Below, piece after piece: positions 26,369 through 34,136 of a DNA stretch of 55,172 nucleotides (positions are counted from its first letter, which is position 1; every line of letters begins with the position of its first letter). Origin of the DNA: an uncultured Corynebacterium sp. Its GTDB lineage: Bacteria; Actinomycetota; Actinomycetes; Mycobacteriales; Mycobacteriaceae. A program made the translations under genes and the position numbers. The stretch lies in the NCBI GenBank assembly GCA_946220775.1, contig CAMIFC010000011.1, positions 1-55,172 on the forward strand, given 5' to 3'. The notes beneath the pieces are model-generated. The model did not search any database. It saw only the letters and a program-made list of their open reading frames with translations, and had not been told where the DNA came from.

Positions 26369-27502
26369 TTAGCGCTTCGGCAGCACCGTTTCTGTTGCGG
26401 CATAGCGCTGTTCTGCCGCGGCGCGGGTTGTGCGCCACCATGCGGGGTTGTTGCGGTACCAGTCGATCGTCGCCGCGAGTCCGTCGTCAAAATTCGTATA
26501 TTTAGGACGCCACCCCAGCCCACTCATGGACGCCGGATCGATCGCGTACCGGCGGTCATGCCCCGGCCGGTCGCTAACCCAATCGAAGTCCTGCGGATCG
26601 CGGTCGAAGGCCACCAAGATCGCTTCGACGACTTCCCGGTTATTCTTCTCCCCGTCAGCGCCGATTAGATAGGTTTCCCCCACGGCGCCGCGTTCGAGGA
26701 TGCCCCACACCGCATCGTTGTGATCGTCGACGTGGATCCAGTCCCGCACGTTATCCCCCGCGCCGTACAGGCGTGGGCGTTGACCTTCCAGCAGGCCGGT
26801 GACCTGGCGCGGAATAAACTTCTCCGGGTGCTGGCGGGGCCCGTAATTGTTTGAGCAGTTACTGATCGTGGCCTGCAGCCCCAAGCTGCGCACGAACGCG
26901 CGCACCATGTGATCCGCCGAGGCCTTCGACGCGGAATACGGCGAGGACGGCGCATAGGGAGTCTCCGGGGTGAACCGCGCCGGATCGTCCAGGGCGAGGT
27001 CCCCGAACACCTCATCGGTGGACACGTGGTGGAGGTAAATCCCATGACGCACCGCGGCTTCCGCCAAGTGCACCGTGCCGTTGACATTGCTGCGCACAAA
27101 CAACGCCGGGTCCAGCAGGGAATTGTCATTGTGCGATTCCGCGGCGAAGTGGACGATGGCTTTATTCTCGGCCTTCTCGGTGTTCCCATTCGCCGCACCA
27201 GCCGTGTCGCTGGCGAACTCCGCCACCAACTCCAGCACGGCCTCTCGGTCAAACAAATCAAGCTTCGTGAATTTAAAACGGTTGGGGTAGGCGGACTGCA
27301 GCGGGGTGGCGTCCGAAAGCTGAAGATTCAACGGATTCGCCGCGTACGTCATCGCATCGACAACATGAATACGCACATCCGGGCGGGTCGCCAGGGTGCG
27401 GTGAACGAAATTCGCACCAATAAACCCCGCGCCACCAGTGACCAACAGGTCCGTGAGGTGACGCGGGGTTGAGGGGGATTCGGCGGCAACATCGGCAGTC
27501 AT
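26369..27502 (-). CDS. rmlB: RmlB, dTDP-glucose 4,6-dehydratase
   Basis: 377-residue short-chain dehydrogenase-fold enzyme using NAD+. Motifs: LVTGGAGFIGANF (Rossmann), HFAAESHNDNS, HVSTDEVFGDL (catalytic Thr-Asp-Glu) and YSASKASAD (Tyr-x-x-x-Lys). The N-terminal 16 residues are an extra polar tail. An exact copy of the dispersed motif at 27303-27318 encodes LSDATP near residue 62. First gene of the rml group, 38 bases after ccsB. Confidence 0.95.
   Translation of the reverse strand: MTADVAAESPSTPRHLTDLLVTGGAGFIGANFVHRTLATRPDVRIHVVDAMTYAANPLNLQLSDATPLQSAYPNRFKFTKLDLFDREAVLELVAEFASDTAGAANGNTEKAENKAIVHFAAESHNDNSLLDPALFVRSNVNGTVHLAEAAVRHGIYLHHVSTDEVFGDLALDDPARFTPETPYAPSSPYSASKASADHMVRAFVRSLGLQATISNCSNNYGPRQHPEKFIPRQVTGLLEGQRPRLYGAGDNVRDWIHVDDHNDAVWGILERGAVGETYLIGADGEKNNREVVEAILVAFDRDPQDFDWVSDRPGHDRRYAIDPASMSGLGWRPKYTNFDDGLAATIDWYRNNPAWWRTTRAAAEQRYAATETVLPKR
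27303..27318 (+). repeat. Dispersed motif, exact 16-base copy
   Basis: Plus-strand copy of GGGGTGGCGTCCGAAA within rmlB (gene on minus strand), translated as LSDATP in a surface-type segment near the N-terminus. Confidence 0.85.
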
Positions 27503-27540
27503 GCGACCAAGCTTAGTGCCTCGCCGAATCGAAACTGGTT

Positions 27541-28623
27541 TTAGTTCAGGCCGGCGTAGGAGTGCAGGCCAGAGACCACCATGTTGATGAAGAACAGGTT
27601 GAAGACCATCGTCGCGAATGCCGCCACGTTAATCCATGCAGCCTTTGTGCCGCGCCAGCCTGGCGTCGCACGAGCGTGCAGGTAGGCAGCGTAAAGAATC
27701 CAGGTAATCAGGGACACGGTCTCCTTCGGATCCCAACCCCAGAAACGGCTCCATGCGGCCTCGGCCCAAATCGCGCCGAAGATGATACCCAGACCGAAAA
27801 TCGGCAGGGTCCAAATAGCAGTGCGGTACGCCATGGCGTCCAGCTTCGACGCATCCGGCAGTGGCGCTGCGATCGCACCCAGGATGCCCTTTTCCTTACC
27901 CTTTGGCTGTGCGCGGCGCACCAGGTACATCAAGGACGCCACACCAGACACCAACCCAATGCCACCACCGATCGAGACCGTGGAGACGTGGATGATGAAC
28001 CAATTGGACTGCAGCGCTGGCACGACTGGCGCGGTTTCCGCATACAGCTTCGTGCCGCCGTAGAACAGCAGAATCGTGATCGGGGTCAGCACCCACGGCC
28101 ACATCACGCGCATCGACTTCCGGCTAATCACTAGTGCCGCGATCACCATCGCGAACAGGGTAATCACCGACACGTACTCAAATAGGTTGCCCCATGGGAA
28201 GCGGCTCGCGGCCACGCCACGCAGCACCACGAACGCGGTGTGCACTGCGATGGCCAGCCACACCATTGCCTGGGTAGCGCCACCAACACGGTCGGAGCGC
28301 TGCACCCGTTTCAGGATCGTGTCGGCCTTCAGCCCCTCCGGCAAGTGATCTTCGTCAACGGAGCTAGTCGCGATGCCCGATACATCGTCGGCGTCCTGGC
28401 CGTCCTTCCCGGAACCGCCACCGGCGAACACAGCGACGCGGGACTTCTTTTCGGCCTGGGTTTCCTCGGACTTCAACACCCGAGCGCGTTCCCGGCGCGC
28501 ATCGTTAGCGAGGCGAACCAGCCCGTAATAAAACAGGGACACCGCGAGCGCCAACAGGTATAGGACTACCGCGGTTTTATAAGCGAGATCGGAAAATTGA
28601 GCGAGCTCTTGGTCAATGGGCAT
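27541..28623 (-). CDS. ccsB: CcsB/ResC, cytochrome c heme-attachment protein
   Basis: 360-residue membrane protein of system II cytochrome c maturation; with ResB it delivers and attaches heme outside the membrane. The tryptophan-rich WWD signature is visible as FWGWDPKETVSLITW at about 294-308, and conserved His residues as HTAFVV, IIHVST and LHARATPGW. A charged cytoplasmic insertion (about 45-105) precedes the main membrane bundle. ATG 28623 chosen; GAGG is rather far upstream. It is 143 bases downstream of resB, with a putative operator in that gap. Confidence 0.92.
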   Translation of the reverse strand: MPIDQELAQFSDLAYKTAVVLYLLALAVSLFYYGLVRLANDARRERARVLKSEETQAEKKSRVAVFAGGGSGKDGQDADDVSGIATSSVDEDHLPEGLKADTILKRVQRSDRVGGATQAMVWLAIAVHTAFVVLRGVAASRFPWGNLFEYVSVITLFAMVIAALVISRKSMRVMWPWVLTPITILLFYGGTKLYAETAPVVPALQSNWFIIHVSTVSIGGGIGLVSGVASLMYLVRRAQPKGKEKGILGAIAAPLPDASKLDAMAYRTAIWTLPIFGLGIIFGAIWAEAAWSRFWGWDPKETVSLITWILYAAYLHARATPGWRGTKAAWINVAAFATMVFNLFFINMVVSGLHSYAGLN

Positions 28624-28682
28624 GTGCGTTATCGATTCCTCAAGCTGTGAACGTGCTGAGCGGCTGGGTGCCGACAGCACGG

Positions 28683-28721
28683 GTTAGACCTTTATAATGT
28701 ATCGCTGACCAGCGGTCTAAC
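28683..28721. promoter_or_regulatory. Nested inverted repeats upstream of ccsB
   Basis: GTTAGACC at 28683-28690 is perfectly repeated in inverse at 28714-28721, and a second palindrome GCTGACCAGC (28704-28713) abuts the right arm. A TATAAT-like stretch lies between. The position, 60-100 bases before the ccsB start in the only sizeable gap of this gene group, suggests an operator with an internal promoter. No regulator assigned. Confidence 0.45.
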
Positions 28722-28766
28722 ACAAGGCAGTGCGCCACGAAGCGGTTTCTCCGTTGCGGGAAATCC

Positions 28767-30434
28767 TTAACGATGTTGCAGCTGGTCATCCAGGCCGTCG
28801 TCGAAGCGTTCCTCCCAGGAACCGGTCGAATCCCCGAGCTCTTCGTCGAGGTCTTCTTCCTCCAAGCCCAGCAGGCGCTCCGCCCGGCGGTTGAATTCTG
28901 CACCCCAACCGGCGGAGTCCGTGCGAGCCAGCCCGGCGATCTCCAGGTGGGACTGACCGTCCACCGTGCCCGGGGATACTCGCACCCACAGGCGGCGACG
29001 CTTAATCGCCAGCGAGAGCACCAGCGAGCCCAGCATCAGCATGCCGAAAAACAGAACCCACAGCTGCGTTGGGTCGTGGGCGATCTGCAGGTTCACGAAT
29101 TCCTTGGCGCCATCGAAGGTGATCTCCGTGCCGTCGTCGAGGGTGACCTTCTCCCCCTTCTTCAGGTTCACTCGGTCCAGCTTCTGCAGCAGCCCGTTGT
29201 GCATCTGGTCCGGATCCAGGCTGAAGATCGACTGCGCGCCACCGCTATCCAGTCCCGTTTGCCCTCGGTAGACGTCGATTGCCACCGCCGGGTCCGTCAT
29301 CGCCGGGTAGCGGGACGTCAATAGCGCGCCCTTTTCACCCGTGAACTCTGCCGTTGGGGCGAAGAGGCCCTGGATTGCGATCTGATTATTGCGCCGCTCC
29401 AGTTCCGTCTTGAACATGTCCGCTGGCGGGTCCCAGCGCATCGCGCCGGAGGATAGGAAGTTGATCTGGTCATCCGGGCGGAACTGAGTGGTCTCCGTGA
29501 ACGTCTCGCCATTCGGCCACGTGATCGTGAAGGTCGGGGCATAGCCGTGGCCCTGCAGGTGCACGCGGTCACCATCGATGCGCAGCGGGTGGTTGACTTC
29601 CAGGGTGGTCTTCTCCCACTCCGAATGATCCTTCAGCGCGTCCTCACCAGAGGCATAGTCAATGTCGGACTCAAACCCGACGGCCTGCCCATTCGGCAGG
29701 TAGTCCGCGCGGAAGTTCTTCACGTTGACGCAATACGGGGTCAGCGTCGTGCCATCGAAAAACGCGCCGTGGCGGAACGAGTCGTAGTTCGCGACCGCAG
29801 TGTTGCACAGCTCGGAGCTTTCCGTATCGGCCACGACAATCGCCTGGCCTTCGTAGTAGCTCAAGCGGCCCAGGCTGACCGTCGCCAAGATTCCCACCAA
29901 CGCCAGGTGGAACACCAAGTTCGCTGCCTCGCGCAGGTAGCCCTTCTCCGCGGAAATGGACCACTTGCCCGCACGGTCGTCTTCCGCCGAGGTTTCTGCA
30001 ACGTGCCAGCCCTTAAACTCGCGTCGCAGGCGTTCCTGCACCTCCGCCACCGGCAGGTCAACATCGCCGGTCACGTGGTTCGGCATCCGATCCAGAATCT
30101 TCGGCGCGCGCGGTGGCTTGGACTTCAACGCCTTGTAGTGATCCCACGACCGCGGCAGAATGCAGCCGATCAGCGACACAAACAGTAGGACGTAAATGGC
30201 CGCGAACCATGCGGAGCTGAACACATCGAAAAGCCCCAGCTTGTCGAAAACCTCCGCGGTCTTGCCATTCGCCGCAATGTAGTCCGTGACTTTGTCCCGG
30301 TTCAAAGAGCGCTGAGGCAGCAGCGCGCCCGGTACCGCGGCGATGGCCAGCAAGAACAGCAAGACCAGCGCGGTCTTCATCTTGGTCAGCCACTGCCACG
30401 CCATCTTCGGCAGGCTCAGCACCTTCTTCAACAC
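28767..30434 (-). CDS. resB: ResB, cytochrome c biogenesis protein
   Basis: 555-residue ResB/Ccs1 protein, partner of CcsB in system II. N-terminal membrane segments (about 20-40 and 75-97), a third near 165-190, a large extracytoplasmic domain and a last segment LWVLFFGMLMLGSLVLSLAI near 465-484, then an acidic tail. Start GTG at 30434 is chosen because GAGGAG lies eight bases upstream; a TTG at 30449 overlaps that site and is unlikely. Follows ccdA after 28 bases. Confidence 0.94.
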   Translation of the reverse strand: MLKKVLSLPKMAWQWLTKMKTALVLLFLLAIAAVPGALLPQRSLNRDKVTDYIAANGKTAEVFDKLGLFDVFSSAWFAAIYVLLFVSLIGCILPRSWDHYKALKSKPPRAPKILDRMPNHVTGDVDLPVAEVQERLRREFKGWHVAETSAEDDRAGKWSISAEKGYLREAANLVFHLALVGILATVSLGRLSYYEGQAIVVADTESSELCNTAVANYDSFRHGAFFDGTTLTPYCVNVKNFRADYLPNGQAVGFESDIDYASGEDALKDHSEWEKTTLEVNHPLRIDGDRVHLQGHGYAPTFTITWPNGETFTETTQFRPDDQINFLSSGAMRWDPPADMFKTELERRNNQIAIQGLFAPTAEFTGEKGALLTSRYPAMTDPAVAIDVYRGQTGLDSGGAQSIFSLDPDQMHNGLLQKLDRVNLKKGEKVTLDDGTEITFDGAKEFVNLQIAHDPTQLWVLFFGMLMLGSLVLSLAIKRRRLWVRVSPGTVDGQSHLEIAGLARTDSAGWGAEFNRRAERLLGLEEEDLDEELGDSTGSWEERFDDGLDDQLQHR

Positions 30435-30462
30435 CGTGAAACTCCTCAAGTCCCGCTACCGA

Positions 30463-31308
30463 CTAAATCGGCAGCGTTGTATCGCTAATGAACGCGTCGC
30501 GGATCCATTCCACGAACAATGCCCACTGGCCGGAAACCAGCAAAATGCCCACCACAATCAGTAGTGCGCCGCCGATGATCTGGATGAGCCGGGAGTGGCG
30601 TCTTAAAAAACCAACCCCAACCAGCGCCCGACGGGAACCCAACGCGACGACGATGAACGGCAAACCGAGGCCCAAGCAGTAGGCAATGATCAGCGCCACA
30701 CCACGGACGGCGGTCATGCCCTCCGTCCCCGCAGAGACGGAAATGATCGCCGCCAACGTCGGCCCCAAGCACGGGGTCCACCCCAAGGCGAACACTCCGC
30801 CGAGCAGCGGTGCACCGGCAATCGTGGTCCAGCGCTTCGGCGCCATGCGCGTATCGGCCTGCAGCGGACGGATGAATCCCATGAACACGATGCCCATCAG
30901 GATCGTGACCACTCCGCCGACCCGCATCAGGGTCTCCTGGTTGATCATCAAAGTGCTGATCACGCCGAACACCGTGACCGTTGCGAGCAAGAACACGACG
31001 GTGAACCCCGCAACGAACAACAGCGCCGCAGTTCCCACCCGGCCGCGTTTGCTGGCGACCTTGGTGCCTTCCTCTGTGAACTCGGTATCAGCACCAACGA
31101 CTCCGGCGAGGTAAGAAATATAGCCCGGCACCAGGGGAATCACGCAGGGCGAGGCGAAAGAAACCAGGCCCGCGGCCATCGCCGCCAACAGCGCCAGGAT
31201 GATCGGGCCGGCGGTTGCGGTATCGGCGAAGGTCTGGCCGATGGAGCTTTGAGAGAGAAGTAGCGTGTCGTGGGTTGGCAGAACAATCGTGTCAGTCATG
31301 GCACTCAT
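30463..31308 (-). CDS. ccdA: CcdA, thiol-disulphide transporter
   Basis: 281-residue membrane protein that passes electrons from cytoplasmic thioredoxin to external thioredoxin-like proteins. Redox Cys55 in ASPCVIPLVPGY and Cys180 in WTPCLGPTLA, with six predicted membrane segments. Placed three bases after the tlpA gene, which encodes its likely external partner. ATG 31308 (or 31299). Confidence 0.95.
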   Translation of the reverse strand: MSAMTDTIVLPTHDTLLLSQSSIGQTFADTATAGPIILALLAAMAAGLVSFASPCVIPLVPGYISYLAGVVGADTEFTEEGTKVASKRGRVGTAALLFVAGFTVVFLLATVTVFGVISTLMINQETLMRVGGVVTILMGIVFMGFIRPLQADTRMAPKRWTTIAGAPLLGGVFALGWTPCLGPTLAAIISVSAGTEGMTAVRGVALIIAYCLGLGLPFIVVALGSRRALVGVGFLRRHSRLIQIIGGALLIVVGILLVSGQWALFVEWIRDAFISDTTLPI

Positions 31309-31311
31309 GAT

Positions 31312-32001
31312 TTAGGCGCTATCCTCTGCCGTTTTGGCCGGAGTATCCTCCGCCAACAACGGCTCGACGACCTTCCACAGTTCCTTATCCGTGATTTCCT
31401 TCAGGAAGATGTGCGCCGGTCGATGCTGCTTATCCAGCACGATCGTCGTGGGAATCACGGACGCCGGGATATTGCCCAGCGCCATCGCCGACTTAAACGG
31501 CGGATCGTACAGCGACGAGTACGTCAGCCCGTATGTCTTCGCGAAGTTCTGCGCCTTCTGACGCGCTGGGTCGCGCACGTTAATCCCGAGCACGGTGCCG
31601 TCCCCGGACTTCTTCAGCTTTTCATGCACTCGCTGCAGGTCATCAGCTTCGGAACGGCACGGGCCGCACCACTGGCCCCAGGAGTTCAGCACAATGACCT
31701 TGCCCTCGTAATCGTCGAGGCTGATCGTCTTGCCTTCGTCCATCAGGCTGTCGCCGGAAAGATTGGCGACGGTCTTGCGCTCTTCTTCTGGGTAGCTGAT
31801 GCTGGTTTGTCCACCTGGGGACACGAATTCGAAGGTGCCACCCACCGCGACGGCATCCTTGCCCGTGGCGCCTTCACCGCATGCGGCGAGGCCAGCGAGC
31901 ATTCCGGCGGACATCACAAGCGCACCCACTGACCGGGCCGCAGACTTCGCAGCTGATGTCCGTGGGGACTTCCGATTGTTCACCATGAGTTTGAGGTTCA
32001 C
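31312..32001 (-). CDS. ResA/TlpA-like thioredoxin lipoprotein
   Basis: 229-residue lipoprotein. Lipobox LAAC (Cys41) follows a hydrophobic segment; the thioredoxin domain has active site WCGPC at 111-115 and a cis-Pro in SVIPTTIVLD. Keeps apocytochrome c cysteines reduced for heme attachment by CcsB/ResB, supplied by CcdA. GTG 32001 overlaps a strong purine stretch, so an ATG at 31986 is possible. In operon with the mutase-like gene upstream and ccdA downstream. Confidence 0.93.
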   Translation of the reverse strand: MNLKLMVNNRKSPRTSAAKSAARSVGALVMSAGMLAGLAACGEGATGKDAVAVGGTFEFVSPGGQTSISYPEEERKTVANLSGDSLMDEGKTISLDDYEGKVIVLNSWGQWCGPCRSEADDLQRVHEKLKKSGDGTVLGINVRDPARQKAQNFAKTYGLTYSSLYDPPFKSAMALGNIPASVIPTTIVLDKQHRPAHIFLKEITDKELWKVVEPLLAEDTPAKTAEDSA

Positions 32002-32015
32002 CCTTCCTAGAGTGA

Positions 32016-32621
32016 CTAGATTTCCCGTGCAGGTTCGGAGTAGACCATGTCGATCAGGTCCTTACCCTCGAAAACCAGGGAGGTCACGCTCGCCAGATCA
32101 CACTGGCGGGCAGCAGGGTTGTGAGCCAGGGATTGGCCGCGGACATCCCGCTGGATCATGACAATGGGCAGCTGGTGGCTGACGATCACCGCTTCACTTC
32201 CGAGCGCGGCTTTGCGTACCGAATCCACGGCTTCCCACATCCGGTCACAGATTTCGGTGTATGGTTCGCCCCAGCTTGGTTCCGAGGGCCGACGCAGTTT
32301 CGGCCACAGCTTGGGGTTCCATAGCGCGGATCGCACGCCCTTGATGTGCAGGCCTTCGAGTTGGTTGCCGGCTTCGAGCACCCGATCGTCGATCTCGATC
32401 GTGAGGCCGAGTTTTTCCTCGAACGCCGCGGCGGTTTCCTGCGCCCGTTGCAGTGGGGACGACACGAGGTGTGTCACATGATGATCAGCCAGGTCAGCGG
32501 CGGTCGCGTGGGCCATGTTCCGGCCGCGTTCCGATAGGTGGTAGCCAGGCAGGCGTCCGTAGAGGATGCGCTTCGGATTATGGACCTCACCATGGCGAAC
32601 CAGGTGCACGATGGTTGTCAT
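32016..32621 (-). CDS. Histidine-phosphatase family protein (GpmB-like)
   Basis: 201-residue phosphoglycerate-mutase-superfamily phosphatase. Catalytic RHG motif LVRHGEVHN, then SSPLQRAQETA and the second His in VIVSHQLPIVM. Substrate unknown. The ATG at 32621 starts directly on the conserved N-terminus. Sits between hemL and the tlpA gene, an arrangement known from C. glutamicum as I recall it. Confidence 0.9.
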   Translation of the reverse strand: MTTIVHLVRHGEVHNPKRILYGRLPGYHLSERGRNMAHATAADLADHHVTHLVSSPLQRAQETAAAFEEKLGLTIEIDDRVLEAGNQLEGLHIKGVRSALWNPKLWPKLRRPSEPSWGEPYTEICDRMWEAVDSVRKAALGSEAVIVSHQLPIVMIQRDVRGQSLAHNPAARQCDLASVTSLVFEGKDLIDMVYSEPAREI

Positions 32622-32655
32622 GGTTGCATAGCTTACCGCCGACCCCGGCCGCGAC

Positions 32656-34005
32656 CTAAGCGTTGTCTGGGTGTTCGGCAGCAGCTGCTGCCTTCGCGGC
32701 AAAGCCCGCTGCGGTTTCGATGCGTTCGAAGTCCGCGTCCGTGAGCGCCGTGGAAACAAACCAGGTCTCGAACACGCTTGGCGAGGCGAACACGCCGCCA
32801 TCCAGCAGAGCGTGGAAAAACGCTGGGTAACGCCAGGTTTCCGCCGCCTGCATGTCCGCAAAGTTCTTGCCCTCACCCTCCGCGAAGCGGATGGAGAACA
32901 TGTTGCCGGCGGTTTGCACGTGGTGCGCCACCGATTCGCGCGTGAGCGCCTCACTGATGATCCCGGAGAGACGATCGGCGTTGCGGTTCAGCGTTGCGTA
33001 AGCCTCCGCGTCCGCAAGTTTTAAGGACGCCAGACCGGATGCCACCGCAACCGGGTTACCGGAGAGCGTGCCCGCCTGGTAGACCGGCCCAACTGGCGCG
33101 AGCTTGTCCATGATCTCTGCCCGACCACCGAACGCGGCTGCCGGGAGGCCACCCGACACGATTTTGCCGAAGGTCGTGAGGTCACCAGCGACCTCGTCCT
33201 TGCCGAACCAGCCCTGCTGGCCGACACGGAAGCCGGTCATGACCTCATCGACGATCAGCAGTGCGCCGTTTTCGTGCGCGACTTCCTTGAGCTGTGCGTT
33301 GAAGCTGGTGCCGTCCTGGGCGATGGAGGACACGGTGCCCATGTTGCCCGGGGTGGCCTCGGTGATGATCGCGGCGATCTGGCCCTCATGATCCGCGAAA
33401 GCCTGACGAACTGCCTCGATGTCCCAATAAGGCACGACGACGGTATCGCTGGCCGCTGCCTTGGTGATACCCGGCGAATCCGGGAGGCCCAGCGTCGCCA
33501 CACCGGAACCTGCTGCCACCAGCAGCGAGTCCACATGGCCGTGGTAGCAGCCCTCGAACTTCAGGATCTTATCCCGGCCGGTGTAACCACGTGCCAGACG
33601 CACGGCGGACATCGTGGCCTCAGTTCCGGAGTTCACCAGGCGAACCTTGTCCACGCTGGTACGCTTCACGATTTCCTCAGCCAGATCGACTTCCATCGAC
33701 GTCGGTGCGCCGAAGGACAGGCCGCGGGCTGCGGCATGAGACACCGCGTCCACGATCGCTGGGTGGGCATGGCCGTGGATCATTGGACCCCACGAGCACA
33801 CGAGGTCCACATACGACAGGCCATCAACATCCTGCAGGTGAGAACCCTGGGCAGACGTGATGAACGGTGCGGTGCCGCCGACCGAGCCGAACGCCCGCAC
33901 CGGGGAGTTCACCCCACCCGGAATGAACTTGCGTGCGCGTTCCATCGCGGCCGCGCTTTCATGGTGATCTTGGTGGTGCTGGCGTTGGTTCGGAATGTCC
34001 GTCAT
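32656..34005 (-). CDS. hemL: HemL, glutamate-1-semialdehyde 2,1-aminomutase
   Basis: PLP enzyme making 5-aminolevulinate from the HemA product. Core motifs: FIPGGVNSPVRAFG, VNSGTEATMSAVRLARG, LLIVDEVMTGFR and the PLP lysine in TTFGKIVSGGLP (Lys281 from the chosen start). ATG 34005 is preferred with AAAGGG upstream; ATG at 34044 or 34050 would lengthen it. Separated by about 130 bases from the pseudo-ATPase gene, where hemE and hemY might have been expected. Confidence 0.95.
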   Translation of the reverse strand: MTDIPNQRQHHQDHHESAAAMERARKFIPGGVNSPVRAFGSVGGTAPFITSAQGSHLQDVDGLSYVDLVCSWGPMIHGHAHPAIVDAVSHAAARGLSFGAPTSMEVDLAEEIVKRTSVDKVRLVNSGTEATMSAVRLARGYTGRDKILKFEGCYHGHVDSLLVAAGSGVATLGLPDSPGITKAAASDTVVVPYWDIEAVRQAFADHEGQIAAIITEATPGNMGTVSSIAQDGTSFNAQLKEVAHENGALLIVDEVMTGFRVGQQGWFGKDEVAGDLTTFGKIVSGGLPAAAFGGRAEIMDKLAPVGPVYQAGTLSGNPVAVASGLASLKLADAEAYATLNRNADRLSGIISEALTRESVAHHVQTAGNMFSIRFAEGEGKNFADMQAAETWRYPAFFHALLDGGVFASPSVFETWFVSTALTDADFERIETAAGFAAKAAAAAEHPDNA

Positions 34006-34136
34006 CGGAGGTGACTGCCCTTTCTGTTCATCAAACGTTGGCATCGTCAAAGAAGGCTCAGTTCAAGCCATCATGCCGCCAGTCTACCGACTCCCCCGGA
34101 CACGGTCGGGCGCGCTCTCACACGCACCCGCACGGA

